A stretch of DNA of 59,503 nt from Bacteroidales bacterium (GCA_017651465.1 JAGCCX010000025.1:1-59503); one strand, 5' to 3'; positions 16,701 through 25,702 are shown, counted from the stretch's first letter. The notes: a model not told the origin generated them from the sequence alone. Numbers and translations are program-made.

Positions 16701-17807
16701 TTGAAACGTACAATTTACTTACTTATAACCGTCCTTCTGACGTGCTTTTCTGCAGGCGGCCAGACCCTCAAGCTGGCAACTGTCTGCATCGATCCGGGGC
16801 ACGGCGGAAAGGACCCCGGTTGTGTCAGTAAAGACGGTAAGACATACGAAAAAACCCTTACTCTCGATATCTCCAAGCGCCTGGCCGAAAAGATCAATGC
16901 CGGGTACCCGGGAGTAAAGGTGGTCTTGACCCGAGACTCCGACAAGACTTTGAGCGTCGGAGCAAGGCCGGCCATAGCCAACAAGGTGGGGGCGGACCTG
17001 TTCATTTCAATCCACATCAACTCCGTACCCAAGACTACTCCGAGCGGCTACTCTGTCCACGTGCTCGGCCAGTCGTCCCAAAAAGACCGGGACCTGTTTG
17101 CATACAATATGGACATCTGCAAGAGGGAGAACTCGGTGATCCTTCTGGAAGACGATTATACCACCACTTATCAGGGTTTTGATCCCAATGATCCTGAGTC
17201 GTTTATATTCCTTCAGCTGATGCAGAACTCCAACCTTGAGCAGAGCCTTGCCTTTGCCCAGTTGGTAGCCGACAAGATGAAGGGCGGCCCCATCCCTACC
17301 AACAGGGGAGTTTCGCAGGATCCTTTCCTCGTGCTGTGGAAAACCGCTATGCCGGCAGTGCTCATAGAGATAGGTTTCCTGTCCAACAGCAACGACCTGA
17401 CCGCTCTCAAGAGTCCGGCCAACAGGGACAAGATCGCCACGCGTCTTTTCAATGCATTCAAGGAGTACAAGTCTCGCTACGACGGCAGCCTTTCGCTCGA
17501 CGTTGAGGTGGAAGACGGCGGGCAGGCCCCGGAAAAGCCTACCCAGGAGGTAAAAGATCCCGGGACGCAGGGCGGTGTTGAGTACGGAATACAGATCTTT
17601 GCCGGTTCAAAACTTTTGGACAAAAAAGACAAGTCGTTTATGGGATATGAACCCCGTATTGTCAAGTCGGGGAAACTCTACAAATATGTGATCGCGGTGG
17701 AGCCTTCGGTCGAGGAGTCGAAAGCCCATCTTTCCAAAGTCCGCAAAAAATATCCTGACTCTTTTCTCGTGAAAATTGAGGGGGAAACAGTGTCGATTGT
17801 CAAATAA
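16701..17807 (+). CDS. N-acetylmuramoyl-L-alanine amidase with C-terminal SPOR-like domain
   Basis: An Amidase_3 family enzyme that cuts the lactoyl-alanine bond of peptidoglycan in the periplasm. The 368 residues start with a signal peptide (MKRTIYLLITVLLTCFSAGG). Zinc and catalytic positions are visible as DPGHGG (31-36), E50, H105 in SIHINS and E223 in IEIGFLSN. After a Glu/Pro-rich linker the last 80 residues (YGIQIFAGSKLLDKKD onward) resemble a SPOR-type peptidoglycan-binding domain. The start codon is TTG; no in-frame ATG exists upstream of or within the signal peptide. The gene is monocistronic, as a long AT-rich spacer follows. Confidence 0.9.
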   Translation: MKRTIYLLITVLLTCFSAGGQTLKLATVCIDPGHGGKDPGCVSKDGKTYEKTLTLDISKRLAEKINAGYPGVKVVLTRDSDKTLSVGARPAIANKVGADLFISIHINSVPKTTPSGYSVHVLGQSSQKDRDLFAYNMDICKRENSVILLEDDYTTTYQGFDPNDPESFIFLQLMQNSNLEQSLAFAQLVADKMKGGPIPTNRGVSQDPFLVLWKTAMPAVLIEIGFLSNSNDLTALKSPANRDKIATRLFNAFKEYKSRYDGSLSLDVEVEDGGQAPEKPTQEVKDPGTQGGVEYGIQIFAGSKLLDKKDKSFMGYEPRIVKSGKLYKYVIAVEPSVEESKAHLSKVRKKYPDSFLVKIEGETVSIVK

Positions 17808-18107
17808 TTTCCGGACCGATTTTAACTTTTTATTTTGTATACGCTTTTCAGACGGCGCTTTTCCTTAAAATCACTAATTTTAAATAATTTAAAATTGTAA
17901 TTATAGTGAAATTAATGTATTTAGACTCGCTTCTCTAAAATAACTTGTTGATTTTCAGTGGTTTGTAAATGATATGTAATAATTATTTTTCCATATTATT
18001 TAATGCTTAAAAAATTAAAAAACAATAGCAATTAGATTTTTTTTTAACTTTTTTTTCAACCACTTTTGCATTCGCTATCTGCCTTTTCTGGCGGATTGAC
18101 TTTTTTA
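17808..18107. other. AT-rich spacer upstream of dnaA
   Basis: These 300 bp are strikingly AT-rich against the surrounding genes, with long A and T runs (for example around 17880-17910 and 18005-18058). They must hold the dnaA promoter. I looked for DnaA boxes (TTATNCACA or its complement) and saw none. There is no clear terminator for the amidase gene. An unwinding element or origin function is possible but not shown. Confidence 0.5.
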
Positions 18108-19532
18108 ATGAACGAGAACGACAAACATATAAGTATCTGGAATCACTTCCTGCGGATTGTGGAGCAGATCGTGGAACCCCAAAAGTACACGACCTGGTTC
18201 AAACCCGTAAGGCCTGTGTCTATGGTGGACTCTACTCTCACCGTAGAGGTACCCTCGGACTTTTTCCGGGAGTATCTGGAGGCTACTTATCTGGATGTCA
18301 TCAAAAAGACCCTCAAGCGCGTCATCGGTGCAGATGCTAAACTGGTGTATCTCGTCAGGGCCGTCAGCGGCCAGCCTGCAATAGCCGTTCCCGCCGCAGC
18401 CGCCCTCGCGCCCGTCAACAGAGAAGTGAGTGTAAACATCAACCCTTCCGGCAATACCAACCCCTTCGTGTATCCCGGCATACAGAAGATTCAGATCAAT
18501 CCCAAACTGAATCCCGTTTATTGTTTCACCAACTTCATCGTGGGCGAGTGCAACAAGATGGGTTATACGGCAGGTTCGGCCATTTCGGCGGCTCCCGGCA
18601 AGACGTCCTTCAACCCGCTGTTTATCTTCGGCGGTCCCGGTCTGGGCAAGACCCATCTGGCCCAGGCTATAGGAATAGCGATACACGAGAAGTTCCCCGA
18701 ACTCATAGTCCTCTATGTAGGTGGCCACGAGTTCAAGACCCAGTATATGGACGCCGTCAACGTCCGCAACAAGCTGACGGACTTCCTGAGCTTCTACAAG
18801 AAAATCGATGTTCTCATCGTGGACGATATCCAGGACCTTCAGGGGCCTGGTACCCAGAATGCGTTCTTCAACATCTTCAACCATCTTCACCAGAGCGGCA
18901 AGCAGTTGATTTTCACCTCCGACCGCCCGCCGGTGGATCTGCAGAACTTCGAAGACAGGCTTCTGTCGCGTTTCAAGTGGGGCCTTTCCGTCGAGCTTAT
19001 GCACCCCGACTACAACACGCGCCTCCAAATGCTCAAGTCGCTTTGCGTGCGCGAGGGCGTAACTATAGGTGATGATGTGCTCGAGTATCTTGCCTCGCAT
19101 ATCAAGACCAATTTCAGGGAGTTGGAGGGTGCGTTCCTCTCAGTGATGGCATACGCTACGGCTATGCACGCCGAGAATTCGGTCGAGCTTGCCGCCAAGG
19201 TTACCGACAAGATCGTGAATTCTTCGGTCAGGGAGATAAGCATAAGTTCCGTCCAGTCGGCAGTGTGCGATTATTTCAATATCACCCCCGAAGACCTTGT
19301 GTCCAAGTCGCGCAAGCGCCAGATCGTACAGGCCCGCCAGATATCGATGTACCTGTGCCGCAACCTCATCAGCAACTGCTCTCTGTCCACTATCGGAGCC
19401 CAGACGGGCGGGAAGGATCACGCCACCGTGCTTCATTCCTGCAACATAGTGTCGGACCTTATGGCAACGGACCGTATGTTCAAAAAATACGTATCCGACC
19501 TCGAGGCGCGCTTGATGCCCAACGAGTCATAA
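18108..19532 (+). CDS. dnaA: Chromosomal replication initiator DnaA
   Basis: DnaA binds the origin and opens it for helicase loading. The 474-residue protein starts at MNENDKHISIW. Domain I (1-85) includes KYTTWFKPVRP. A short linker leads to the AAA+ core with P-loop GGPGLGKT (175-182), Walker B LIVDD (236-240) and sensor/arginine-finger segments. Domain IV has SRKRQIVQARQ and the DnaA-box-reading signature GGKDHATVLHS (434-444). A 14-residue longer frame upstream reads into AT-rich DNA and is rejected. pepD follows after 18 bp. Confidence 0.98.
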   Translation: MNENDKHISIWNHFLRIVEQIVEPQKYTTWFKPVRPVSMVDSTLTVEVPSDFFREYLEATYLDVIKKTLKRVIGADAKLVYLVRAVSGQPAIAVPAAAALAPVNREVSVNINPSGNTNPFVYPGIQKIQINPKLNPVYCFTNFIVGECNKMGYTAGSAISAAPGKTSFNPLFIFGGPGLGKTHLAQAIGIAIHEKFPELIVLYVGGHEFKTQYMDAVNVRNKLTDFLSFYKKIDVLIVDDIQDLQGPGTQNAFFNIFNHLHQSGKQLIFTSDRPPVDLQNFEDRLLSRFKWGLSVELMHPDYNTRLQMLKSLCVREGVTIGDDVLEYLASHIKTNFRELEGAFLSVMAYATAMHAENSVELAAKVTDKIVNSSVREISISSVQSAVCDYFNITPEDLVSKSRKRQIVQARQISMYLCRNLISNCSLSTIGAQTGGKDHATVLHSCNIVSDLMATDRMFKKYVSDLEARLMPNES

Positions 19533-19550
19533 TCCTTACATTAATCAAAT

Positions 19551-20972
19551 ATGCAATCAGAACACGTACTTGATATCTTCAAGGAAATAACACGTATCCC
19601 CCGCGAGTCAGGTCACGAGGGCCCCATCACCGACTGGCTTTGCAACTGGGCCGAGGCCCGCTCACTGTCTTGCAAGCGTGATGCAACGGGCAATGTGCTG
19701 ATTACCCGCGAGGCGGCCCCCGGCAAGGAGAATGTGCCCACAATCGTGCTCCAGGCCCATCAGGATATGGTGTGCGAGAAGAAAGCGGGTTTCAAATTCG
19801 ATTTCCGCAAAGATCCCATCCCGTATGTGATCAAAGACGGCTGGATGATTGCCGAGAACACGACTCTCGGGGCCGATGACGGAATCGGGATCGCCGCCGC
19901 GCTTGCCCTGCTCGAGGACGACGTGCCTACGGGGCGTCTGGAATGCCTGTTCACCATATCGGAGGAGACTGGAATGGACGGCGCCGAGGCTCTGCAGGCC
20001 GGATTCTTTGAAGGCAAGACCCTTATCAACCTCGACTCCGAGGATGAAGGGCAGTTGTTCATCGGCTGCGCCGGAGGTCTTAATACCAAAATCAAGTTCA
20101 GCGTCCGCAGGGCCGCTCCCGAAGAGGGTGCCAAACTGCTTCGCTGCAGCATTTCCGGAGGTATCGGAGGCCACAGCGGAGACGATATCAACAAGGGACG
20201 TGCGAATACGGTTCAGTTGTTGGCCCGTTTCCTCTATTCCCAGCTCGGCTCGGGTCTGAGGCTGGTGAGCATCGACGGCGGCGGCAAGCCCAATGCCATT
20301 GCCCGTGACTGTTCGGCGGTGGTTTCCCTTTCCGATACCGCTTCGTTCAAGAAGGCATTCAAGGAGTTCTCCGCCGATATCAAGGAGGAGTTCCACGTAA
20401 CCGATCCGGGGCTTGAATTTGCTTGCGGTGCAGAGCGTGGTGGAATGGATCCTATGAGCCGCCCGGCTAGCGTACGTATCATCACTTCGCTTTTTGCCTC
20501 GCCCCATGGGGTAGAGGCTATGAGCCAGGATATACCCGGTCTGGTGCAGACATCCACCAACCTGGCCAGCGTGCATACGGCCAAAGGCATTGTGGAAATC
20601 GTTACCAGCCAGCGCAGTTCGGCCACAAGCGAGCGCCGTGCAATGGCGGCAAAGGTCAGGGCCAACTTCGAGTCTGCCGGAGCCAGTGTGCGCCATATGT
20701 ACGAGTATCCCGGCTGGAATCCCGATGTGAACTCCCACGTCCTTGCCCGTACAGTAGCCGCTTACCGCAAGCTCTTCTCCACCGAGCCCGAGGTAAAGGC
20801 GATACACGCCGGGCTGGAATGCGGTCTTTTCCTGCAGAAATTCCCGGGGCTGGATATGATTTCGTTCGGTCCCACCCTGCGGGGAGTGCACGCTCCAGGC
20901 GAGAAGCTGGAGCTCGCTTCGATGGATAAGTTCGTGGCCCTCCTTGAGGAGGTAGTGGTAAATTTCGAATAG
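19551..20972 (+). CDS. pepD: Aminoacyl-histidine dipeptidase (PepD, M20 family)
   Basis: A 473-residue metallopeptidase that hydrolyses Xaa-His and other dipeptides in the cytoplasm. The di-metal site is visible: H70 and D72 in QAHQDM, D109/D110 in GADDGIG, the EE pair 138-139 in ISEETG, and D166 region in NLDSEDEG. The C-terminal metal ligand region HAGLECG and the closing SFGPTLRGVHAPGE are typical of PepD. It follows dnaA by 18 bp and precedes rpe by 6 bp, so the three are likely co-transcribed. Confidence 0.95.
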   Translation: MQSEHVLDIFKEITRIPRESGHEGPITDWLCNWAEARSLSCKRDATGNVLITREAAPGKENVPTIVLQAHQDMVCEKKAGFKFDFRKDPIPYVIKDGWMIAENTTLGADDGIGIAAALALLEDDVPTGRLECLFTISEETGMDGAEALQAGFFEGKTLINLDSEDEGQLFIGCAGGLNTKIKFSVRRAAPEEGAKLLRCSISGGIGGHSGDDINKGRANTVQLLARFLYSQLGSGLRLVSIDGGGKPNAIARDCSAVVSLSDTASFKKAFKEFSADIKEEFHVTDPGLEFACGAERGGMDPMSRPASVRIITSLFASPHGVEAMSQDIPGLVQTSTNLASVHTAKGIVEIVTSQRSSATSERRAMAAKVRANFESAGASVRHMYEYPGWNPDVNSHVLARTVAAYRKLFSTEPEVKAIHAGLECGLFLQKFPGLDMISFGPTLRGVHAPGEKLELASMDKFVALLEEVVVNFE

Positions 20973-20978
20973 GGTAGT

Positions 20979-21623
20979 ATGCTGGTATCTCCATCATTGC
21001 TTGCGGCCGATTTCCTCTCGCTTCGCTCCGAAGTCGAGCTTCTGAACAAGGGCGCCGACTGGATTCACCTGGACGTTATGGACGGAACGCTGGTTCCTAA
21101 CATCTCGTTCGGGTTCAGCGTGATAGACCCTCTCTCGAAGATAGCCACCAAGCCTCTGGATACCCACCTTATGGTGGTGCATCCGGAGCGCTGGTTTGAA
21201 AGGCTCGCCGCAGACGGAGTATCTTATGTGAGTTTTCACCTCGAGGCCGCCGGCAGGAGAACCTCCGCCCTCGTGGAGCAGATCCACTCCCTCGGTATGA
21301 AAGCGGGGGTTGCTATCAATCCGGACATTGAGGTGAGCAAGCTTTTCCCGTATATAGGGAAGGCTGATTTCTTCTTGATTATGAGTGTGTTCGCCGGTTT
21401 TGGCGGACAAAAGTTCATATACGAAAGCCTTGACCGTATAGCCACGCTGCGCGCCGAAATCCAAAGGCGCGGATGTGAGGCGCTGATTGAGGTGGACGGC
21501 GGTGTGTCACAGAGCAACGCCTCCGCCCTCAGGCAGTCCGGAGCAGATGTGCTGGTAGCGGGCAGTTCCGTCTTCCGTTCGGACGACCCGCTCTCCGCTA
21601 TGGCTGCTCTCCGGCAAGCCTGA
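20979..21623 (+). CDS. rpe: Ribulose-phosphate 3-epimerase
   Basis: Rpe interconverts ribulose-5-phosphate and xylulose-5-phosphate in the pentose phosphate pathway. The 214-residue TIM barrel has SPSLLAADF, the metal/catalytic HLDVMDG, DTHLMV, the second catalytic Asp in IEVDGGV, and the phosphate loop VAGSSVF. It starts 6 bp after pepD. Its last 26 nt overlap the 3' end of birA on the other strand. Confidence 0.97.
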   Translation: MLVSPSLLAADFLSLRSEVELLNKGADWIHLDVMDGTLVPNISFGFSVIDPLSKIATKPLDTHLMVVHPERWFERLAADGVSYVSFHLEAAGRRTSALVEQIHSLGMKAGVAINPDIEVSKLFPYIGKADFFLIMSVFAGFGGQKFIYESLDRIATLRAEIQRRGCEALIEVDGGVSQSNASALRQSGADVLVAGSSVFRSDDPLSAMAALRQA

Positions 21624-22218
21624 AAAGATACTTTTCAAATTCTTCTTGCAAAGACGATCTGCCGTTGCTTGTGTCCAGGAGGGCAAAGCGGCGGCAGATT
21701 TTGGAAGAAAGATCTTCGAGCTCCTCTGCAGGGTCGTAATGGACACCGGTTAATTGCTTGAGACTGACAGGGTTGGGCAGCTCGTCGGGCCAGCGCTCTT
21801 CGTTCAGGTTGAAGCCTATTCCAATGATGCTGTGGCGTATCTGCTTTCCTTCCAGGATATTCTCAATCAAGATTCCGCATATTTTCTTGCTTCCGACCCA
21901 AATGTCGTTGGGCCATTTGATACGTGCTTCGACACCCTTTTCCAGCAGATAGTCGCGTATCCCCAGGGTGGTGGCGCAAGTGATGAGCAGCATATCGTCG
22001 GTCAGCAGGTCCTGCGGGTTGAGCAGTATGCTGAAAGTGAGGTTGAGACCCTTTGTGGAATACCAGGTATGAGTGCCCTGACCCCTGCCTGCCGTCTGCT
22101 CTACCGTGGCTATTACTGACATATTGTCACACTCCCTAATCCGTTGTCTGAGCGTCCTGTTGGTGGATTCTGCTGTATCTAACCAGATTATGTGAGGGGA
22201 GCTTTTGCTTGGTGTCAT
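21598..22218 (-). CDS. birA: Biotin-[acetyl-CoA-carboxylase] ligase
   Basis: BirA activates biotin as biotinyl-AMP and attaches it to carrier proteins. This is the short, monofunctional form of 206 residues. There is no N-terminal helix-turn-helix, so it should not act as a repressor. The catalytic segment QTAGRGQGTHTW matches the GRGRxGR-type biotin loop but with G-T-H-T in place of the usual RxGR. KWPNDIWV and GIGFNLN are conserved. The start is the ATG giving MTPSKSSPHI; a longer upstream frame would run into ftsH control sequences. A canonical promoter lies just upstream, overlapping the ftsH start. Confidence 0.93.
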   Translation of the reverse strand: MTPSKSSPHIIWLDTAESTNRTLRQRIRECDNMSVIATVEQTAGRGQGTHTWYSTKGLNLTFSILLNPQDLLTDDMLLITCATTLGIRDYLLEKGVEARIKWPNDIWVGSKKICGILIENILEGKQIRHSIIGIGFNLNEERWPDELPNPVSLKQLTGVHYDPAEELEDLSSKICRRFALLDTSNGRSSLQEEFEKYLFRLAGEQP

Positions 22219-22234
22219 TTTTGTTGTATATTTG
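22204..22234 (+). promoter_or_regulatory. Canonical Bacteroidota promoter for ftsH
   Basis: TTTG at 22204-22207, a 19-bp spacer, then TATATTTG at 22227-22234 match the Bacteroidota consensus (TTTG, 19-21 bp, TAnnTTTG) exactly. Transcription would start near 22240, about 15 nt before the ftsH ATG. Confidence 0.8.
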
Positions 22235-22239
22235 CGCTG

Positions 22240-22270
22240 CAAAAATATCATAAAATGCCAGAAAATCAAA
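22240..22270 (-). promoter_or_regulatory. Canonical Bacteroidota promoter for birA
   Basis: On the minus strand TTTG (22270-22267), a 19-bp spacer and TATTTTTG (22247-22240) match the consensus exactly. Transcription would start near 22233, about 15 nt before the birA ATG and inside the ftsH -7 box. The promoter covers the ftsH start codon. Confidence 0.8.
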
Positions 22271-24210
22271 ACAAAGATAGGAAGCCCAAAGTGCGTATCG
22301 TCCGTATCAATCTGAGCTGGATTTTTTACCTGCTGCTGATTGTAAGTATTGGATGGATGCTCTTCAGCAACCGTTCTATGCCCGAAAAGGTGGAATGGTC
22401 GCAGGTTGAAGAAATGATCAAGGAGGGTGATGTCAAGGAGGTCAACTACGTGAGGAACGACTTCAAGGGCACGGTGTCCCTGCGCCCCGAGTCGGTACAG
22501 AAGTATGCCAAGCTGTTTCCCGGCGGAACTCCTCCCAAGAGTTCGCCTCAGTTCTTCTTCCTTACTTCCACCAAGTTCGATCCCGAGACCATTTTCTCCG
22601 CACTTAACGAGGAGCTGCCGCAGGAGTCACGCGTCAAACTCATCATAGAGAATAACGAGAATATCTGGAGGGGCCTTCTTGAATGGCTGCCTCTGGTGGT
22701 ACTTGTGGTGCTGTGGATCTTTATGATGCGCGGTATGACCCGTAATATGGGCGGCGGCGCCGGCGGGGCTGGCGGAATGAATCCGTTCAATGTGGGTAAG
22801 GCTAACGGCAAGCTCGCCGACAAAGAAAAAGTCAAGGTTACCTTCAAGGATGTCGCCGGCTTGTACGGAGCCAAGGAGGAGGTGATGGAGATCGTCGATT
22901 TCCTCCGCAATCCCAAGAAGTACACCGCGCTCGGCGGCAAGATTCCCAAGGGCGCGCTGCTGGTAGGCCCTCCGGGCACCGGTAAGACCTTGCTGGCCAA
23001 GGCTGTGGCAGGGGAGGCCGATGTGCCTTTCTTCAGCATCAGCGGCTCCGACTTCGTGGAGATGTTCGTAGGCGTGGGTGCCAGCCGCGTGCGTGACCTG
23101 TTCGCGCAGGCCAAGGAGAAGGCCCCCTGCATCGTGTTCATCGACGAGATCGACGCAGTGGGCCGCGCCCGCGGAAAGAATGTAGGTTTCAGCAGCAACG
23201 ACGAGAGGGAGAATACCCTCAACCAGCTGCTTACCGAGATGGATGGCTTCGGTACCAATTCCGGCGTCATCGTGCTGGCTGCCACCAACAGGGCCGACAT
23301 CCTCGACAAGGCCCTGATGAGGGCCGGCCGTTTCGACCGCCAGATACACGTCACCCTTCCCGACCTCAACGAGCGCAAGGAGATCTTCCAGGTTCACCTC
23401 AAGCCGCTCAAGCTGGCTTCGGACTTCGACCTTGACCTCATTGCCAAAAACACTCCCGGTTTCTCCGGTGCCGATATCGCCAATGTATGTAACGAGGCTG
23501 CACTGACCGCTGCACGCAAGGGCAAGACCGATGTGAACAACCAGGACTTCTCCGATGCCGTTGACCGCGTGGTGGGCGGAATCGAAAGGAAGAAGACCAT
23601 AATGTCGCCCCAGGAGAAGCGCATCACCGCTTTCCACGAGGCTGGACACGCAGTGGCCGGCTGGCTGCTGCCCGGTTGCGACCCCGTGCTCAAGGTGTCG
23701 ATCATCCCTCGCGGACAGGCGCTCGGCCTTACCTGGAGCCTGCCTGACGAGAAGGTTATGGTATCCAAGTCCGACCTTATGGACGAGATGTGCTGCCTTG
23801 TAGGCGGCAGGGTGGCCGAAGAGCTCGTCAACGACGGCGTGCCTTGCACCGGTGCATTGAACGACTTTGAGCGTATGACCAAGATTGCCTATGCTATGGT
23901 GACCTATTATGGAATGAGCGACAAGGTGGGCAATCTTTCCTTCTACGACTCTACCGGAGCTGGCGGATATGAGCTTACCAAGCCTTACAGCGAGAAGACC
24001 GCCGAACTGATAGACGCCGAGGCGAAGGCCCTTGTGAACGAGGTTACCTCCCGTACCCGCAAGATCCTGACCGACAATTGGGAAGGCCTCTCTCAGCTGG
24101 CCGGACTCCTGATCGAAAAGGAGGTCATAATGGCGGACGACATAGAGAGAATCTTCGGCCCCAAAGCCGGCAAACACGGAGAAGAGAGGCTCAAGAAAGA
24201 CGATGAATAA
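22255..24210 (+). CDS. ftsH: ATP-dependent zinc metalloprotease FtsH
   Basis: FtsH is the inner-membrane AAA+ protease that degrades misfolded membrane proteins and regulators. The 651-residue protein has two membrane helices (about 19-37 and 141-158) around a periplasmic domain. The AAA+ module has Walker A GPPGTGKT (238-245), Walker B VFIDEIDA (294-301) and the arginine-finger region MRAGRFDRQ. The M41 protease has the zinc motif HEAGH (461-465). The start MPENQNKDRK fits the mapped promoter. It overlaps cdsA by 8 nt. Confidence 0.98.
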   Translation: MPENQNKDRKPKVRIVRINLSWIFYLLLIVSIGWMLFSNRSMPEKVEWSQVEEMIKEGDVKEVNYVRNDFKGTVSLRPESVQKYAKLFPGGTPPKSSPQFFFLTSTKFDPETIFSALNEELPQESRVKLIIENNENIWRGLLEWLPLVVLVVLWIFMMRGMTRNMGGGAGGAGGMNPFNVGKANGKLADKEKVKVTFKDVAGLYGAKEEVMEIVDFLRNPKKYTALGGKIPKGALLVGPPGTGKTLLAKAVAGEADVPFFSISGSDFVEMFVGVGASRVRDLFAQAKEKAPCIVFIDEIDAVGRARGKNVGFSSNDERENTLNQLLTEMDGFGTNSGVIVLAATNRADILDKALMRAGRFDRQIHVTLPDLNERKEIFQVHLKPLKLASDFDLDLIAKNTPGFSGADIANVCNEAALTAARKGKTDVNNQDFSDAVDRVVGGIERKKTIMSPQEKRITAFHEAGHAVAGWLLPGCDPVLKVSIIPRGQALGLTWSLPDEKVMVSKSDLMDEMCCLVGGRVAEELVNDGVPCTGALNDFERMTKIAYAMVTYYGMSDKVGNLSFYDSTGAGGYELTKPYSEKTAELIDAEAKALVNEVTSRTRKILTDNWEGLSQLAGLLIEKEVIMADDIERIFGPKAGKHGEERLKKDDE

Positions 24211-25033
24211 TTTCCTTGTAAGAACAATCTCAGGGGCGGTTTTCCTGGCGCTGATGGTCTGCGGAATGTTGTTTCATCCGCTGGCCTTCGGCGTTTTGTT
24301 CCTTGTGGCTATGTATATGGCTATGAGGGAATTCCTTCACATCACGCTCGGCGACCGTTATATCCTGCAGCAAAAACTTGCCATCCTCTCCGCTGCGGTG
24401 GCTTTCATCGTTTGTGTCTGTTGCTGCTTCTACGGCCTGGAAAGCAGGTTCCTTACGCTTGCCCTGGTGCCCCTTTTCGCCCTTGCTCTTTCGGTTGTGC
24501 TAGCCCGTTCGCACGACACTGTGGAGGACGTGGCAATGCCTTATATGTCGATACTTTACATCGGCACCCCTTTCTGCCTTATGCCGCTTATGGTGTCGGA
24601 AGGAGGGGAGTTCCACGGCTTGCGCCTGCTGGTTTTCTTCATCATTATCTGGTGCGCTGACGTAGGTTCATACTCGTTTGGAACCTTGTTCGGACAGAAG
24701 CCGAATTCGCGCAAACTGGCACCTGCGATTTCGCCCAAGAAATCGTGGTGGGGCTTCTGGGGCGGCATATTCACAGCAGTGCTTGGAGCGTTTATCCTGC
24801 ACCTTGTGGGCTGGATGGATTATCCTCTGGTACACAGCCTGATACTGGGCGCCCTGGTAGCGGTAACCGGTGTGTGCGGCGACTTGTTCGAGAGCGTATG
24901 GAAGCGCCGTTACGGTTTTAAAGACTCCGGCAATTGTATTCCCGGTCACGGCGGAATGCTCGACCGCTTTGACAGTTCTCTCTTTGCGATTCCTTCGGTT
25001 TTCGTGTATCTTGCCCTGTCCGGACTTCTATGA
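24203..25033 (+). CDS. cdsA: Phosphatidate cytidylyltransferase
   Basis: CdsA makes CDP-diacylglycerol from phosphatidate and CTP, the branch point for phospholipids. The 276-residue protein is almost entirely hydrophobic, with about eight membrane helices. It ends with the CDS family signature KDSGNCIPGHGGMLDRFDS. It overlaps ftsH by 8 nt and psd by an ATGA junction, so quality control and phospholipid synthesis genes share a transcript. Confidence 0.96.
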   Translation: MNNFLVRTISGAVFLALMVCGMLFHPLAFGVLFLVAMYMAMREFLHITLGDRYILQQKLAILSAAVAFIVCVCCCFYGLESRFLTLALVPLFALALSVVLARSHDTVEDVAMPYMSILYIGTPFCLMPLMVSEGGEFHGLRLLVFFIIIWCADVGSYSFGTLFGQKPNSRKLAPAISPKKSWWGFWGGIFTAVLGAFILHLVGWMDYPLVHSLILGALVAVTGVCGDLFESVWKRRYGFKDSGNCIPGHGGMLDRFDSSLFAIPSVFVYLALSGLL

Positions 25034-25683
25034 GGCTAGACAAGAACACCTACGGAACGGTGTTGCTGGTATATGCCCTGAGCGCCGTTCTAGCTTTCCT
25101 CTTGTTCCGTTTCGTGCATACGGCGTGGCTGGTGCGGCTGCTCGTAGCCTTGCTGCTTGGCTTTTGCCTGTGGCAAACTTATTTTCATATGGTTCCCGAC
25201 CGCAGGCGGGCAGGTTCATCCTCGCTTGTTTCGGCGGTAGCCGACGGCAAGGTGGTGCGCATCAGGAGAGCGTATGAAAAGGAGTTCCTCTGCCGGGAGT
25301 GCCAGATAGTGTCCGTCTATATGGACTTCTGGGATGTGCACGCCAATTTCTGGCCCGTTACAGGCTGTGTCTCTTATACGATGTACCATCCCGGGGAGCA
25401 TTTCCTGGCTTTTAAGCCCAAGGCTTCGGAAGAGAATGAGCATACCTGCACCTGCATTCGTACGGCCGACGGCAAGGATGTGTTTTTCAAGCAGTTGGCG
25501 GGAGGCTTCGCTCGCCGTATAGTGTGTTATGCCCGGGAGGGACTGGATGTCACTGCCGGAGAACAGTGCGGCATAATCAAGTTCGGGTCACGGATAGATA
25601 TTTATCTCCCTTTGGATGCGGAGATACTGGTCGAGAAAGGACAATACGTCCGTGCTTGCGAAACAATAATAGCCAGGCTTTAG
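25030..25683 (+). CDS. psd: Phosphatidylserine decarboxylase, short form
   Basis: Psd makes phosphatidylethanolamine. This is the short (217-residue) form. A hydrophobic N-terminal region (about 10-50) anchors it, and DVHANFWPV supplies the conserved His. The self-cleavage site is GS at 186-187 in IIKFGSRID, where serine becomes the pyruvoyl cofactor. It is the last gene of the ftsH-cdsA-psd unit; a hairpin over the stop codon may end the transcript. Confidence 0.94.
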   Translation: MRLDKNTYGTVLLVYALSAVLAFLLFRFVHTAWLVRLLVALLLGFCLWQTYFHMVPDRRRAGSSSLVSAVADGKVVRIRRAYEKEFLCRECQIVSVYMDFWDVHANFWPVTGCVSYTMYHPGEHFLAFKPKASEENEHTCTCIRTADGKDVFFKQLAGGFARRIVCYAREGLDVTAGEQCGIIKFGSRIDIYLPLDAEILVEKGQYVRACETIIARL

Positions 25684-25702
25684 GGCCCGGCTATTTTCGT
25701 TT
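25668..25702 (+). terminator. Possible terminator over the psd stop codon
   Basis: AATAGCC (25668-25674) pairs with GGCTATT (25689-25695) around a 14-nt loop that contains the self-complementary GGGCCC, followed by TTCGTTTT. The stem starts inside the last psd codons. The stem is short and the T-run interrupted, so this is a moderate call. Confidence 0.5.

Noticed and set aside
17808-18107. DnaA-box cluster defining an origin upstream of dnaA
   Set aside because: No sequence close to TTATNCACA was found on either strand, so only AT-richness supports an origin.
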